From: Thermaurantimonas sp046295455
GTDB lineage: Bacteria; Bacteroidota; Bacteroidia; Flavobacteriales; Schleiferiaceae
Reading direction: 5' to 3'
Length of the DNA stretch: 64,000 bases
Assembly: GCA_046295455.1 (NCBI GenBank)
Contig: JBKBNI010000007.1
Span: 1-64,000 of the forward strand
Of the stretch, positions 1 through 7,757 are shown piece after piece; the stretch's first letter is position 1, and each line of letters begins with the position of its first letter. Under the pieces are notes generated by a model. That model was not told the origin of the DNA and did no database searches. It was given only the letters and a program-made list of their open reading frames with translations. The position numbers and the translations under genes were made by a program.

Positions 1-46
1 GGCAGTAATGTCATAGCCGAGCAGTACTAATTACCCGTAAACTTCC
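1..46 (+). rRNA. 23S ribosomal RNA, 3' end (partial)
   Basis: The first bases carry the text of a 23S rRNA 3' end (CGAGCAGTACTAATTACCCG followed by a short closing strand). The rest of the gene lies upstream of the window. The exact 3' end is estimated. The 5S gene follows about 85 bases later on the same strand, as expected for an rRNA operon. Confidence 0.8.
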
Positions 47-130
47 ACACACAGTTCGTTATCTCCGCTTCTAAAGCCGATATGAAAAAAAAACACAGGT
101 GCCTCAAGACAGCAGGCACTGAAGACTTCG

Positions 131-240
131 AGGGTGGCTATAGCGGTGGGGATCACCTCTTCCCATTCCGAACAGAGTAGTTAAGCCCACCAGCGCAGAT
201 GGTACTGGCATCCCGCCGGGAGAGTATGTCGCTGCCCTCC
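131..240 (+). rRNA. rrf: 5S ribosomal RNA
   Basis: About 110 bases with the conserved 5S elements: GGTGGCTATAGCGGTGGGG at the start, CACCTCTTCCCATTCCGAAC in the middle, and a 3' strand ending CTGCCCTCC that pairs with the 5' end. It lies just after the 23S end, and a terminator follows. Ends are accurate to a few bases. Confidence 0.93.
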
Positions 241-268
241 TTATTATTAAACCTCTATCTTAACTTAA

Positions 269-296
269 AACCCTGTCATTCGACAGGGTTTTTTTG
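269..296 (+). terminator. rRNA operon intrinsic terminator
   Basis: Perfect 9-bp stem AACCCTGTC / GACAGGGTT with a 4-base loop, followed by a run of T. It sits about 28 bases after the 5S gene and ends the rRNA transcript. Confidence 0.9.
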
Positions 297-440
297 TTAT
301 CAAACCTCACTTTTGCTATTGTCCGGAATTTTATAAATATTTTAATTCAAAATCCCACGCTGGACGCTTTCGTGATTCAGTTTAGTAGCGAAATCTGCTC
401 TCTTACTTATTTTCTTCACAAATTTTAAAGTCTCTGATCT

Positions 441-1823
441 CTAACTATTATAAAATCCAGATTCTGATGGTTGGAACTGTGTGATTTCATGTAGATTTTC
501 TTCAAGCTCTGAGGGACTAAGGTCGTGATCAGAAATTTTCCCATCCATAAAATCCGAGTATGCCTGAAGATCGAAATAACCGTGACCACATAAGTTAAAC
601 AGTATGGTTCTTCCTACTCCTTCCTCCCTGGCTTTTTTAGCTTCCCGAATTACCTGAGCGATTGCATGGGTCGCCTCAGGAGCCGGTAAAATGCCTTCTG
701 TACGCGCAAAAAGAAGTCCTGCCTGAAAGCATTCTGTCTGTTTTATAGCTACGGCTTCGATCAGACCGTCTTTAAGCAACTGACTACAGAGCACACTGGC
801 TCCGTGGTATCTTAGGCCACCCGCATGAATGGATGCAGGCATAAAATTGTGACCCAAGGTAAACATTGGCAAAAGTGGAGTATACCCTGCTGTATCACCA
901 AAGTCATACATAAATTTACCCTTCGTCAGCTTTGGACAGGAGGCAGGCTCTACGGCTATGCACCGGATCTTTTTTCCTTCTGTCAGATTATATTTCAGAA
1001 AAGGGAATGAAATGCCTGCAAAATTTGAGCCTCCTCCCAGTGGAGCGATTACTATGTCAGGAAAATCTCCGGTGAGTTCCAGCTGCTTGATGCATTCTTC
1101 GCCGATAATGGTCTGATGCAGGAGTACGTGATTTAGCACACTGCCAAGGGCATATTTTGTATCGGGGGCAGAAGCTGCAATTTCAATGGCTTCTGAAATG
1201 GCAATTCCAAGACTACCCGGATTTAACGGATCCTTTTCCAGTATATGTTTACCGGCCAGGGTATTATTTGTAGGTGAAGCATGAACTTTAGCTCCGAACG
1301 TTTGCATTATGGTCCTTCGATAGGGTTTTTGATCATAGCTGACTTTGACCATATATACTTCACAATCTAATCCCATCTTATTGCATGCAAATGCAAGTGC
1401 AGTACCCCATTGGCCGGCTCCGGTCTCGGTCGATATTTTTTTTACGCCTTCTTGTTTGTTGTAATATGCCTGTGCTACAGCAGTATTTGGCTTGTGTGAG
1501 CCACTGGGGCTTACGCCTTCATACTTGTAATAAATCTTTGCAGGTGTATCGAGCACTTTTTCCAGGTGCGTAGCTCTGATCAAAGGAGTAGGTCTCCAGA
1601 TTTTGTAAATATCAATGACCTCTTCCGGAATGTCAATGTAGCGCTCTCCGGAAACCTCCTGCTTTATCAATGCCTCGGGAAACAACGGAAGAAGGTCGGA
1701 CGGCTGGATCGGTTGCCTTGTTTGTGGATGGAGAGGGGGAAGTGGTTTATTTGGCATATCAGCCATGATATTGTACCATTGTCTGGGCATCTCTCCCTCA
1801 GGGATCAAAATTTTTTTCACCAT
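441..1823 (-). CDS. trpB2: TrpB2-type tryptophan synthase beta chain (PLP-dependent)
   Basis: A fold-type II PLP enzyme that joins indole and serine to make tryptophan, of the stand-alone TrpB2 subtype. The N-terminus (KILIPEGEMPRQWYNIMADM) is the TrpB2 signature. SGSHKPNT carries the PLP lysine, TETGAGQWG follows, and GGGSNF is the phosphate-binding glycine loop. About 460 residues, a normal TrpB2 length. The open frame extends to a TTG at 1853, but a strong promoter overlaps that codon, so the ATG at 1823 is chosen. No trpA or other trp gene is adjacent. TrpB2 proteins often act without TrpA, for example in indole salvage. The family call is firm; the physiological role is inferred. Confidence 0.93.
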   Translation of the reverse strand: MVKKILIPEGEMPRQWYNIMADMPNKPLPPLHPQTRQPIQPSDLLPLFPEALIKQEVSGERYIDIPEEVIDIYKIWRPTPLIRATHLEKVLDTPAKIYYKYEGVSPSGSHKPNTAVAQAYYNKQEGVKKISTETGAGQWGTALAFACNKMGLDCEVYMVKVSYDQKPYRRTIMQTFGAKVHASPTNNTLAGKHILEKDPLNPGSLGIAISEAIEIAASAPDTKYALGSVLNHVLLHQTIIGEECIKQLELTGDFPDIVIAPLGGGSNFAGISFPFLKYNLTEGKKIRCIAVEPASCPKLTKGKFMYDFGDTAGYTPLLPMFTLGHNFMPASIHAGGLRYHGASVLCSQLLKDGLIEAVAIKQTECFQAGLLFARTEGILPAPEATHAIAQVIREAKKAREEGVGRTILFNLCGHGYFDLQAYSDFMDGKISDHDLSPSELEENLHEITQFQPSESGFYNS

Positions 1824-1850
1824 TACAGAATTTGAATTAAAAATTGTGGT

Positions 1851-1881
1851 CAAATATATTTTTTTTCAAAATAAGCACAAT
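1851..1881 (-). promoter_or_regulatory. Promoter of trpB2
   Basis: On the minus strand, ATTG, 19 bases, then TATATTTG matches the Bacteroidota housekeeping promoter (TTG at -33, TAnnTTTG at -7). Transcription would start near 1844, about 20 bases before the ATG at 1823. This rules out the upstream TTG as the start. Confidence 0.7.
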
Positions 1882-2324
1882 GATTTTTACTTCATTTGAA
1901 AAAAAATAGAGAAAAAGATTTTCTTTTGAATATTATGCGGATTTTAAAGATTATCGAGAGGTGCTTTTAGCAAAAAAAAATTCTCAGCCACCGTGATCAA
2001 TTTTGAAAAACAGTATTTTACAAAAGATTCATCTGCACAAAACAATCCTTCACTCTTTTGGTCAACTGGTGGTTAGTGTCTCTATCTGTTGTACGACTCA
2101 GGTAAAGATACAATGCACCTCGTCGGTAGCAAGATTTCTTCTGTAGATGCATCTCTACATACTACAGGATTGGTGTTGCCGCAGACCTTTGTGATGTCAC
2201 GCCATTCAATCTTAATCCCGAATATTTTGCTTGCTTTGCATATTTGGCTCGTCGATATACATCTCATCAAATGACATTGTGTATTTCGTCCAATTTTCCG
2301 TGAAGGATACACATACTCCTTTAA
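1882..2324. other. Intergenic region without a confident gene
   Basis: About 440 AT-rich bases between trpB2 and the TonB receptor. A 76-codon open frame with five cysteines (2082-2312, minus, ATG start) begins 12 bases after the receptor's stop and could be a small last gene of that group. It has no recognisable family and its start lies in sequence with no special features. No clear terminator is seen. Confidence 0.4.
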
Positions 2325-4556
2325 TTAAATCAACGGATAATTTATCCCCATGTACACCATTCTTCCAAAAATTGGTCCCCAGACCAGAGTCGCATCAAAT
2401 GAGGGGTGCATCGGCTGATGAGCCGCAATGACCGGATTATTTTGCCGGAGATTAAATAAATTTTCCACACCCAGATAGATCTCTCCACGCTTGAGGATAT
2501 AGTTGATCTGACCATTTACTATCCAGAAATCCGGAGATCGGTCGCTGACCCGAAATGTTTCACCTTTTTCGCTGGTTTGAGGCAGTCTTTTAGACAAATA
2601 ATGATTTACTGTCAGGTCGTATTTCCAACGTGTTCGGGTACTATACTGAAGGTTTAGAAACCATCTTTCGGGCGAAACATAAGGCGTTTCGAGCCTCTGG
2701 TGTACAAACTCGGTAAATACCCACTGCCGCTTGTAAGCCATCCTTGCTTCCAGTCTTTTCCAGATTTCATAATCCACTTGTACCATAACTTGATCAGCCG
2801 AAGATCCCCGCGCAAAGTATCCGTGGTACTCCAGCGCATGCAAATCGAAGTCAGCCACAAATTGATTTGTGAAATATATCCTCTGAACATCCGCTACCAG
2901 CGAACCCTTCCGGTAGTTTAGCCTAAAGTCCTGCTGTATGCTTACTCCAGCGTTGAAAGATTTCTCTTGCTCAATTTGGCTGGTGACGTATAGTTCTCTG
3001 TTTGAGAAGAGCGCCGGGGTGCTTTCCAGAGCCAATAGGGGCGTTCGCCTTCCTGTGCCCGCATGCAGACGGATGGTAGTCTTCTCCGCCGGCATGTAGC
3101 GCATGTGTATCCGGGGGGTTACAAAAAATCCAAATAAACTAGAGTAATCCAACCTTGATCCGATCAATACAGATACTACATCCCGATACCTCCAGTGAGC
3201 TTCGGCAAATATGCCTGTCACTGACTCTGAGCGTTGCTCCCTAAATTCATGTACAAAATCCTGAGTTCCGATACTTCCCGACAGATCGTCATACTGTACT
3301 GATGCACCGGTCTTTACTGTCCAGGACAATTGTTCTCCACCGATCTGGAAGATCAGATTTTGATATACCGATGACTGATTGCCCAGAAAGAGTCTCTGGC
3401 CATAAGTCCTACTGCTGCCGTGCTGGTGAATACTCGTGATCAGACCAATAGATTTCGGAATGTCACCATCGAATATCCAGGCATTTTTTGTAAAAAACTC
3501 CCACCTGCGGTCTGTACTTCTGAAGGCCCAGAGCGGCTGCGTCAGTTGCCCGTCCAGTCGGGTGTCCAACGACCCACCTGCCCTTTCGTCATTCAGTAGA
3601 CGTATCCCTGCCTGTCCTTCAAAATTAAGCCCGTTAGAGTATTTCCATTTGTTTTGAATGTGAAACTGCCTACCGATCGGCATATCCATGAAGTTGTCCC
3701 CGTTCATATCCCACGGGACAGGACTGTTGTTGAAGTGCATCAAAGTCCCGAATGAAACATAATCATTCACCAGACTGCTATGCATGATGTTAATTTCATG
3801 TCGTAAAGCATTGTTTACATACGCATTGGCTTCCAACACAGGGGCTGATTCAGGCTTGAGCAGTTCGAGGTGAATATGCCCGCTCATGCTTTCAAAACCA
3901 TTGACCACGCTTCCAATACCTTTGGTCAGCTGTATAGATTCGATCCACGGGCCCGGGATGGAGGCCCAGGCAAGGTTTTGGTACATCCCCCTCCCGACAA
4001 GGATATTCTCGATTTGAAGCAGAGAATATTTTCCTGACAGGCCCTGCAGTTCGACCTGACGCATTCCACTGATGGCATCTGTAAAACTGGACTCTACTGC
4101 AGGATTTGTCTCAAAACTCTCTGACAAGTTACAGCAAGCAGCTTTCAGCAGTTCCTTTTTGCCGATGGTTTGTGTCAGACTGATCGATTTATGACTGATT
4201 TCTATTCCTTTGACCACCTCCCGGATTTCCACCTCTTCGAGCAGATGTCCGGGACTGAGCACAATCGAATCCAGAGATCGCACCCGATCTTCGATCAGCA
4301 GCTCTACCCTTTTAAACCCTACAAAGCTCACAACCAGCGTATCCGGTTTTTTAGGCCGTCTGATTCTGAAGATACCGTCTTGGTTCGTCACTGTACCGGA
4401 CTTATCTGATTTCCAGAATACATTGGCATACGGCAGCGGCTCCACCTTTCCGTATTCTTCGGCATAGACCCGCCCCTCGATCATCTGCGCGGCACATCTG
4501 ATAGAGAGCAGCCACATCAGTCCCGTTGCCATTATCACAGATATTGTGGTTTTCAT
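2325..4556 (-). CDS. TonB-dependent outer-membrane receptor, probably metal-related
   Basis: An outer-membrane active transporter of about 743 residues. A signal peptide (MKTTISVIMATGLMWLL...) is followed by a carboxypeptidase-like beta-sandwich (about residues 25-110, with PYANVFWKSDKSGTVTNQDG), a plug domain, and a long barrel ending in an aromatic strand. The open frame reaches 4643, but that would run into the upstream HMA gene; the ATG at 4556 gives a clean signal peptide and a 13-base gap. The plug has a CC pair (ELLKAACCNLSESFE). The next gene upstream encodes a heavy-metal-associated domain, so a metal or metal-chelate substrate such as copper is inferred. The substrate is not shown by sequence alone. 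Confidence 0.88.
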   Translation of the reverse strand: MKTTISVIMATGLMWLLSIRCAAQMIEGRVYAEEYGKVEPLPYANVFWKSDKSGTVTNQDGIFRIRRPKKPDTLVVSFVGFKRVELLIEDRVRSLDSIVLSPGHLLEEVEIREVVKGIEISHKSISLTQTIGKKELLKAACCNLSESFETNPAVESSFTDAISGMRQVELQGLSGKYSLLQIENILVGRGMYQNLAWASIPGPWIESIQLTKGIGSVVNGFESMSGHIHLELLKPESAPVLEANAYVNNALRHEINIMHSSLVNDYVSFGTLMHFNNSPVPWDMNGDNFMDMPIGRQFHIQNKWKYSNGLNFEGQAGIRLLNDERAGGSLDTRLDGQLTQPLWAFRSTDRRWEFFTKNAWIFDGDIPKSIGLITSIHQHGSSRTYGQRLFLGNQSSVYQNLIFQIGGEQLSWTVKTGASVQYDDLSGSIGTQDFVHEFREQRSESVTGIFAEAHWRYRDVVSVLIGSRLDYSSLFGFFVTPRIHMRYMPAEKTTIRLHAGTGRRTPLLALESTPALFSNRELYVTSQIEQEKSFNAGVSIQQDFRLNYRKGSLVADVQRIYFTNQFVADFDLHALEYHGYFARGSSADQVMVQVDYEIWKRLEARMAYKRQWVFTEFVHQRLETPYVSPERWFLNLQYSTRTRWKYDLTVNHYLSKRLPQTSEKGETFRVSDRSPDFWIVNGQINYILKRGEIYLGVENLFNLRQNNPVIAAHQPMHPSFDATLVWGPIFGRMVYMGINYPLI

Positions 4557-4569
4557 ATCAGACACACTT

Positions 4570-4920
4570 TTACCGATTTTTCCTTTTGTGAACATTGTTC
4601 TCATCCCTGTAGTGGCAGCAATCCGCCAGCCTCTGATACACATCGTCCGGTGCTTTGGATTTCTCCGTATCGTGGCCCACGCCGTTGATCAGCATGTGAA
4701 TTGAATCCTCCGAGATCTTCGCCGGCCGATACACGATGTAGAGCAGTTTGGTATTTTTATCCCATTCAGCTACCAGGACACCTGGCACATCGAGCGCCTT
4801 TTCAATTCTGTTTTTGCACATCCCGCACACTCCGTCCACCCGTATAGTGGCTTCTGCTCTCTTCTGAGCCGGTACTTCCAGACCCACCGCCAGAAGTAAT
4901 ACTATTAATACATATTTCAT
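4570..4920 (-). CDS. Exported heavy-metal-associated (HMA) domain protein
   Basis: A 116-residue protein with a signal peptide (MKYVLIVLLLAVGLEVPAQ) and one HMA fold. The metal-binding motif is GVCGMC (C32 and C35), followed by KNRIEKAL. A second thiol pair lies near the C-terminus (LADCCHYR, C101-C102). HMA domains bind Cu(I) or similar soft metals; the signal peptide places this one in the periplasm, as a carrier or sensor rather than a P-type ATPase domain. It is 13 bases upstream of a TonB receptor and probably shares its transcript. The family is firm; the metal is inferred. Confidence 0.9.
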   Translation of the reverse strand: MKYVLIVLLLAVGLEVPAQKRAEATIRVDGVCGMCKNRIEKALDVPGVLVAEWDKNTKLLYIVYRPAKISEDSIHMLINGVGHDTEKSKAPDDVYQRLADCCHYRDENNVHKRKNR

Positions 4921-4977
4921 GACTTAAGAATTTTTTTAAGTAGTTAATAAATTGATTTTCTGTTAATAATTTTTTTT

Positions 4978-5190
4978 GGGCGTGTCCCAGACAGAAGCAG
5001 CTGACGCTGCTCTCGTCTGGGTCAGTCCCTTCCGGGGTACGCTTCGCTCCCGTGCTTCGATTCTCTGCGCACTGCCGGCTCTGCCGGCACCCTCCAGGCA
5101 CTTCACGCTGCGGTATGCTAGCCTGGTATACAGTGGCAGACAGCCCGGTGTATTCATACGTCTTACATGGTCAAGCGAGCAGTCGTAAGG
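4978..5190 (-). repeat. Palindromic intergenic repeat element, copy 1
   Basis: A GC-rich block in an AT-rich gap. Read on the minus strand it ends with a hairpin (CCCAGAC at 4986-4992 pairs with GTCTGGG at 5015-5021) followed by ACACGCCC and a run of A. The element at 60167-60346 has the same layout (an imperfect hairpin framed by CCC/GGG, then CACGCCC and A-rich sequence) but different stem bases. Several other short inverted repeats lie between 5040 and 5100, such as GCCGGC/GCCGGC. The outer boundary near 5190 is approximate. Confidence 0.55.
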
Positions 5191-5357
5191 GCAGATGGAT
5201 ACCTCTCATCCTAATTCCGCCACACCATGCACCTGGTGATCACTCTACTCGGGCTGCATGCACGCTCCCCCTCAGTCCATTTATGATACTCTATTGCTAA
5301 CAGAGGAATGCCATGCACCTGCCAGGAGCAAAAGCACAAAAAATAAATTTTCGGAAT

Positions 5358-5798
5358 TTAGCCGTAGTAGCGCAAGACCCTATACTTAATGTATAGCGGT
5401 ACCGAATGAAGCAGGGCAGGGGGTCGGATAGCCCCTGTCTCTGGCCTTACAAAAAAGCAATGGTGTCTTAGGATGGGTTGAATCCCCACTAAGTGATCAA
5501 AACAATGCTGAATTTCAGCTTTGCTCTTGTGCAGCAGATTGTGATCTGTTTGGATTGAAAATACCTGTGTAAAGCAGCAGTCAGACGATATATACTCCGA
5601 ACAAACAGACGACGCATCTTCATAACAGCCCCTTGAGTCAATATTGTAGGACTCACAGCCATCCACGGGCAGATACAGCGATGAATCAATCAGATCCCCT
5701 TTACAGTAATGTAGAGAAAATACAATACCTGTCTGAGCACCGATTATCATCGGCACCAGCACCAGAGAAAGAATTTTCCTGAATACCTTTTTGATCAC
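5358..5798 (-). CDS. HYC_CC_PP family protein
   Basis: A 146-residue exported or membrane-anchored protein with an N-terminal hydrophobic stretch (about residues 8-24). It shows the three elements that name the family: HYC (residues 30-32), CC (74-75) and PP (126-127). Eight cysteines in all (32, 48, 58, 66, 74, 75, 99, 114) suggest disulfides or metal ligands. Such proteins are found in Bacteroidota near TonB receptors and HMA proteins, which is the arrangement here. The start appears to be GTG, because the overlapping ATG at 5800 is followed at once by a stop in its frame. The molecular function is unknown. Confidence 0.8.
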   Translation of the reverse strand: MIKKVFRKILSLVLVPMIIGAQTGIVFSLHYCKGDLIDSSLYLPVDGCESYNIDSRGCYEDASSVCSEYISSDCCFTQVFSIQTDHNLLHKSKAEIQHCFDHLVGIQPILRHHCFFVRPETGAIRPPALLHSVPLYIKYRVLRYYG

Positions 5799-5802
5799 AT
5801 TA

Positions 5803-5810
5803 CAAATGTA
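5803..5810 (-). promoter_or_regulatory. Candidate -7 element of the HYC_CC_PP gene
   Basis: TACATTTG on the minus strand, four bases before the GTG start. It fits the -7 consensus TAnnTTTG. No good -33 TTG lies 19-21 bases upstream, so it is weak. If used, the mRNA would be nearly leaderless. Confidence 0.4.
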
Positions 5811-6127
5811 AAAACAAAACTGTAAATTAAAGCTTCGGAATAATAAAACGGTAACATGAGTTTGGATGATTCGTTGCCTGTATCAATTTTGGTATTTTCA
5901 ATGATTTAGTCAAAGAATATATCCACCAATTCAAAAAAACTGAAGTAACCTTTTTGATACTGGTTGTAAAAAAACCATAATCAATACTGAATAAAAATCA
6001 TAAAAAAAAATTTCTCAAAACACATTGATACACCCCGAGGTTTGGGAATTTTTAACTATGAAGTATGCGAAGATCCATATACCAAGAAGTAAAAACATCC
6101 CAGCATTTTTCACTTACTCCAATTTAT
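5811..6127. other. AT-rich intergenic region, nothing recognised
   Basis: About 315 bases between two minus-strand transcription units, strongly AT-rich with several A runs. No gene, terminator or repeat was recognised. Confidence 0.5.
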
Positions 6128-7123
6128 TCACTGTTCCAGACAGCTCATTACTTCCTTATACACCCGTTCTACAGATATGCCCACCATACAAGCATGGTCA
6201 CCGCGAAAGCACGGTTTATTGCCATAGATTGAGCAGGGCCGGCATTCGAGATCTATCTGCACTATGCGCTGCTCGGATCTGCCCAATGGACCAAATCCGG
6301 CATAAGGATGCGTGGGGCCCCAAATACTCACCACAGGCACACCATACAGGGCAGCCAGATGCATATTAAAAGAGTCCATCGCAACGAAGGCGTCTAATGT
6401 TTTGATGATATAGATTTCATCTTCCAGACGCGTATTGTCCGGAATGATATCGACCAGTGAATTGTTATAAAACAATGACTTGAAATGACGGCGCTCATCG
6501 TATGAGCCAAAAATCAGGCATTTAATGTTATTATTTGTCAATCGATCCACCAGTTCGGACATTTTTGACTCAGGCCATTGCTTGGTTTGGTGTTTGGCAT
6601 AGGGAGCTATTCCGATAGTACGCCGATGACCTGTTCGCTTGCCGGCTGGTTGGTTGTATATTGGCAGAGTATCATCCGCCCACAGCACTTCTCCGGGCAG
6701 CGCATCCAGATACCGCTGTACGGTGTGCTTGAGTGGTTTTAGTACTTTGTTGTTTTGTCTGGTCAGTCTTCTTTTCTGACTTCTTTCCTTGTTGATGCGC
6801 GAAATGGTATATCCTTTAAACCGAAGAAATGTGCAGAGTACCCGGCTTCGGATGACATCGTGCAGATCTGCCACATGATCGAAGTCGTATTCTCTTGCCA
6901 GATGATCAGCCAGGATCTTCATCCCCACCAACCCTTTGTAATGTTTTTTGACATCTGCTCCGATAAATTCACACCGCTCAAGAGAGGAGAACAGAGGCTC
7001 AAAGTGCGGTCTCGAGCACACAATGAGCTTGGCATTCGTCTGTAATTGAAGCCAGCATTTTGCCGCTGCAGCCATAAGCGCCACATCGCCCATTGAAGAA
7101 AAGCGAATGGCAAGTACTTTCAT
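6128..7123 (-). CDS. Glycosyltransferase family 9 (heptosyltransferase-like)
   Basis: A 331-residue GT-B enzyme of the ADP-heptose:LPS heptosyltransferase family. The N-terminal Rossmann half starts MKVLAIRFSSMGDVALMAAA, the usual GT9 opening. The C-terminal half has IGIAPYAKHQTKQWP (donor-site loop), a DAFVAMDSFNMHLAALYGVPVV segment shortened here to its core VAMDS, and SIWGPTHPYAGFGP. It probably adds a sugar to lipid A core or another cell-surface glycan on the cytoplasmic side of the inner membrane. It follows the DUF4254 gene by 4 bases, a pairing common in this phylum. Donor and acceptor are unknown. Confidence 0.92.
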   Translation of the reverse strand: MKVLAIRFSSMGDVALMAAAAKCWLQLQTNAKLIVCSRPHFEPLFSSLERCEFIGADVKKHYKGLVGMKILADHLAREYDFDHVADLHDVIRSRVLCTFLRFKGYTISRINKERSQKRRLTRQNNKVLKPLKHTVQRYLDALPGEVLWADDTLPIYNQPAGKRTGHRRTIGIAPYAKHQTKQWPESKMSELVDRLTNNNIKCLIFGSYDERRHFKSLFYNNSLVDIIPDNTRLEDEIYIIKTLDAFVAMDSFNMHLAALYGVPVVSIWGPTHPYAGFGPLGRSEQRIVQIDLECRPCSIYGNKPCFRGDHACMVGISVERVYKEVMSCLEQ

Positions 7124-7127
7124 TGGA

Positions 7128-7751
7128 TTATTCTTTGGAGTGTTTTCTGTACAGCACGGGGTTGGTAGAAGGATCGTTGTACATTTTAACCGCTCTGTAC
7201 ATTTTTACTACGCGCCTGCCTTCAGCTATATCGGTGAGCAGTTGTTTGATGGCTGTCATCAGATCCGACTTCTGAGTGTAGAGAAGGGTCAGTTTCTTTT
7301 GGCAGAGATCTATATGCTCTTCAGAGACGTCCTCCCGCTGTACTTCGATCTCCATGTGATATATTTTAAGGCTCAGTATTGAGAGCCGGTCAAGTGCCCA
7401 GGCTATGCTCTCAGTATTGAGTTTAGCATCCGCACGCGGTTTTATAGAGTTGAAAAAATTGAAATAAAAGTCATCAATTAGTTCGACAATGTCGGTTCGC
7501 TGCTGATTTAATGCATCGATTCTTCTCTTTATCGACAATGCATGCTTGGGATCAATATCCGGATCTCGGATCAGGTCTTCAAGGTGCCATTGAAGGCTAT
7601 CAATGGTGTTTTTTTTATAGAGATAGTATTCAAACGAACCTTCTTCATAAGGCACTACAATGTCCTGATCCACATCGTCTGCAATGTGATAGTCTTCGAC
7701 ACTTTGTTCGAAAATCTGGTATATAAAGTCAACGTCTGTCTGTATTGGCAT
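7128..7751 (-). CDS. DUF4254 domain protein
   Basis: A 207-residue, largely helical, charged protein without signal peptide or membrane segment. It matches the DUF4254 family: an acidic N-terminus, a helix with SLQWHLEDLIRDPDIDP, and a HALSIKRRIDALNQQRTDIVE stretch that is shortened here to its key KRRID and RTD parts. These proteins usually lie beside GT9 glycosyltransferases in Bacteroidota. It is in an operon: 6 bases after the aminotransferase and 4 bases before the GT9 gene. The function is unknown; an accessory or regulatory role in surface glycan assembly is inferred from context only. Confidence 0.85.
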   Translation of the reverse strand: MPIQTDVDFIYQIFEQSVEDYHIADDVDQDIVVPYEEGSFEYYLYKKNTIDSLQWHLEDLIRDPDIDPKHALSIKRRIDALNQQRTDIVELIDDFYFNFFNSIKPRADAKLNTESIAWALDRLSILSLKIYHMEIEVQREDVSEEHIDLCQKKLTLLYTQKSDLMTAIKQLLTDIAEGRRVVKMYRAVKMYNDPSTNPVLYRKHSKE

Positions 7752-7757
7752 TGGCAG

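Noticed and set aside
1823..1853. TTG at 1853 as the start of trpB2
   Set aside because: It lies inside the promoter's TATATTTG box. The ATG at 1823 begins the family's conserved N-terminus.
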